Assembly: GCA_035654795.1 (NCBI GenBank)
Contig: DASRWC010000080.1
Location: 1-25,270 of the forward strand
Length of the DNA stretch: 25,270 bases
From: JAAYLC01 sp035654795
Lineage (GTDB): Bacteria; Bacteroidota; Bacteroidia; Flavobacteriales; Flavobacteriaceae
Reading direction: 5' to 3'
Shown here: piece by piece, positions 24,036-25,270 of the stretch
Position numbering within the stretch: the first letter of the stretch is position 1
Layout of the letters: the number at the start of each line of letters is the position of its first letter
The notes under the pieces: model-generated
Seen by the model: only the letters and a program-made list of their open reading frames with translations
Told to the model about the DNA's origin: nothing
The model's database searches: none
Program-made: the position numbers and the translations under genes

Positions 24036-24675
24036 AGAAGGTTTTAGGATTATTATTATAGCTCTTTTCCTCGTTATTGGATTAAGTCTTTTAGCTAATA
24101 CATTTATTACTTCTCCCACCATTCGAGGAGGAATTCTCATTGCCTTACTCATCGGGCTACTATTGATTTTACAATTTTTCCGAAATCCGAAGAGAAACTT
24201 TATTGTTCACCCGGATTATGTACTTTCACCGGTAGATGGAAAAATTGTTGTGATTGAAGAAGTTTATGAAAAGGAATACTTCAAGGAAAAACGACTACAG
24301 GTTTCGGTATTTATGTCTCCGGTAAACGTGCACGTAACCCGATACCCTGTGGGTGGAAAAGTTGTTTTTAGCAAATATCACCCCGGAAAATTCCTTGTAG
24401 CGTGGCATCCAAAAGCTTCTGAGGAAAATGAACGAACAACTGTGGTGGTTCAAAACGATACTTTCGGAAAAGTTCTTCACAGACAAATTGCGGGTGCATT
24501 AGCAAAGCGTATTGTCAATTATGCAAAGGTAGATCAACAGGTGAACCAAGCAGCAGACTCGGGTTTCATAAAATTTGGATCAAGAGTAGATGTCTTTTTG
24601 CCGTTGGATGCGAAAATTAAGGTTTCATTGAATCAAAAAGTTAAAGGTGGAGTTACCATACTTGCAGAAAAATAA
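24025..24675 (+). CDS. psd: Phosphatidylserine decarboxylase (short family)
   Basis: A 216-residue membrane-associated enzyme that makes phosphatidylethanolamine from phosphatidylserine. The ATG at 24025 (MFHKEGFR) is chosen; a TTG nine bases earlier is a weaker start. Two hydrophobic N-terminal segments (about 8-27 and 33-51) are followed by LSPVDGKIVVI at 67-77 and MSPVNVHVTRYPVGG at 97-111. The self-cleavage site is FGS at 184-186, where Ser186 should become the pyruvoyl prosthetic group, splitting the protein into beta and alpha chains. The motif is the FGS variant of the short family rather than LGST. It overlaps cdsA by 11 bases and is followed 2 bases later by the acyl-CoA-binding gene. 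No phosphatidylserine synthase gene is in the window. Confidence 0.95.
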   Translation: MFHKEGFRIIIIALFLVIGLSLLANTFITSPTIRGGILIALLIGLLLILQFFRNPKRNFIVHPDYVLSPVDGKIVVIEEVYEKEYFKEKRLQVSVFMSPVNVHVTRYPVGGKVVFSKYHPGKFLVAWHPKASEENERTTVVVQNDTFGKVLHRQIAGALAKRIVNYAKVDQQVNQAADSGFIKFGSRVDVFLPLDAKIKVSLNQKVKGGVTILAEK

Positions 24676-24677
24676 CC

Positions 24678-24944
24678 ATGGAATCCGATGATTTAAATAA
24701 GGCTTTTGAACTTTACGTTGCGAAAATAAACGCACACATGGCTCCTTTTCCTGCGGATGTCTTATTGCGCCTCTACGCATTTTACAAACGCGCGACAAAT
24801 AACTCCCATTCCCCGGGAAGTGACAATCCTCTCATCAATGCTTTCAAGACTAATGCCCTCTTTCAAACCAGAGGAATAAGTTCAGAAGAAGCGAAACGTC
24901 TATATATAGAAACGGCTGAATCCTATTTCAACAGCATCGAATAA
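24678..24944 (+). CDS. Acyl-CoA-binding protein
   Basis: An 88-residue cytosolic protein that binds long-chain acyl-CoA esters. The four-helix family pattern is visible: LNKAFELYVAKINAH, the signature LLRLYAFYKRATNN at about residues 29-42, then NPLINAFKTNALFQ and a last helix EEAKRLYIETAESYFNSI. The signature tyrosines and lysine that contact the CoA moiety are in place. It starts 2 bases after the psd stop and ends the run, so it may supply or buffer acyl-CoA for the membrane-lipid genes before it. No hairpin terminator is evident just after it. Confidence 0.93.
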   Translation: MESDDLNKAFELYVAKINAHMAPFPADVLLRLYAFYKRATNNSHSPGSDNPLINAFKTNALFQTRGISSEEAKRLYIETAESYFNSIE

Positions 24945-25180
24945 TTTCAATAAACTTCAAACGGGATCCCTTTCCAAGGCTAATTACAGTCTTTATTAAA
25001 TTTTCTCCATCCGATTTACGGATAGAAGCTTTTCAAAATCCAATTTTGTGGCGAAAATAAGCTTCAAGGTTTGTTTCAAATACAAACCTCCTAAAACTTC
25101 AACAACGAATTACAAATTCATCATAGGGGCCGTATAGAGCCGTTATTTAATTAATTATCCCTCTGCTTCGTTAAGCGCAT
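24945..25180. other. Intergenic gap between the lipid operon and the rrn operon
   Basis: 236 bases with no credible reading frame, tRNA or strong hairpin on either strand that I can see. The lipid operon (+) and the rrn operon (-) converge here. Confidence 0.6.
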
Positions 25181-25216
25181 AAAAAAAGCCTTCATCAAAT
25201 AAATGATGAAGGCTTT
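25181..25216 (-). terminator. Rho-independent terminator of the rrn operon
   Basis: AAAGCCTTCATC (25185-25196) pairs with GATGAAGGCTTT (25205-25216), a perfect 12-bp stem with a short AT loop. On the minus strand it is followed by a run of T (25187-25181). It lies immediately after the 5S rRNA 3' end. Confidence 0.92.
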
Positions 25217-25219
25217 AAA

Positions 25220-25270
25220 GGAAGGCGGCGACCTACTCTCCCACGGATGCAGTACCATCGGCGCTGACGG
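25220..25270 (-). rRNA. rrf: 5S ribosomal RNA, 3' end (partial)
   Basis: The minus strand reads CCGTCAGCGCCGATGGTACT, then GCATCCGTGGGAGAGTAGGT and CGCCGCCTTCC, the conserved 3' part of 5S rRNA. The 5' portion lies beyond the window edge. The exact 3' end is within a base or two of 25220. The gene is the last of an rrn operon running leftward into the window and is followed at once by a strong terminator. Confidence 0.92.

Noticed and set aside
1..25220. tRNA genes in the intergenic gaps.
   Set aside because: I saw no cloverleaf with TTCGANTC-type T-loop and CCA-proximal stem in any gap; only the 5S rRNA end at the right edge is a stable RNA gene.
1..25270. CRISPR array, transposase, phage or toxin-antitoxin and defence genes.
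   Set aside because: No regularly spaced direct repeats, no transposase or integrase motif and no defence-type domain were found in any gene or gap.

Overview
The window is from a member of the Bacteroidota, most likely a Flavobacteriia-type marine or soil bacterium. Evidence: AT-rich DNA, type IX secretion system (T9SS) sorting domains of both type A and type B, a PorP/SprF protein, TonB receptors with N-terminal carboxypeptidase-regulatory-like domains, a DUF4249 lipoprotein, TAnnTTTG-type promoters, and a bS21 protein with the Bacteroidota-style C-terminus behind the only strong, well-placed Shine-Dalgarno sequence. No genus can be assigned from this stretch alone.

Layout. 2-4440 (+): end of a surface or secreted protein, a type B T9SS cargo protein, a PorP/SprF outer-membrane protein and a TPR/PD40/OmpA protein, forming one tight operon closed by a terminator at about 4472-4501. 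4621-6510 (+): htpG with its own terminator. 6561-9521 (-): UDP-GlcNAc 2-epimerase, rpsU (bS21) with its own promoter and terminator, and a carboxypeptidase-regulatory-like exported protein. 9778-15228 (+): monomeric NADP isocitrate dehydrogenase, then a TonB-dependent receptor coupled to a DUF4249 lipoprotein. 15376-17420 (-): two neighbouring T9SS type A cargo genes with near-duplicate sorting domains; the downstream one carries a single-base frameshift. 17543-19962: NUDIX hydrolase (-) divergent from pyrE and an SRPBCC protein (+), then birA (-) convergent with them. 20054-24944 (+): rsfS, ftsH, a divergent LUD-domain protein, cdsA, psd and an acyl-CoA-binding protein, which link membrane proteolysis and phospholipid synthesis. 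25181-25270 (-): terminator and 3' end of a 5S rRNA, so an rrn operon runs into the window from the right.

How it fits together. The left end and the two type A cargo genes belong to the T9SS and outer-membrane economy of the cell. The TonB receptor and DUF4249 lipoprotein look like an uptake pair of unknown substrate. The right half is conserved housekeeping: pyrimidine synthesis, biotinylation, ribosome silencing, membrane quality control, and phosphatidylethanolamine synthesis. I see no phage, transposon, CRISPR or defence module. The most informative signals are the exceptional Shine-Dalgarno of rpsU, the frameshifted cargo gene, the divergent LUD protein embedded between ftsH and cdsA, the terminator abutting the TonB receptor start, and the nearly touching divergent starts of the NUDIX gene and pyrE.
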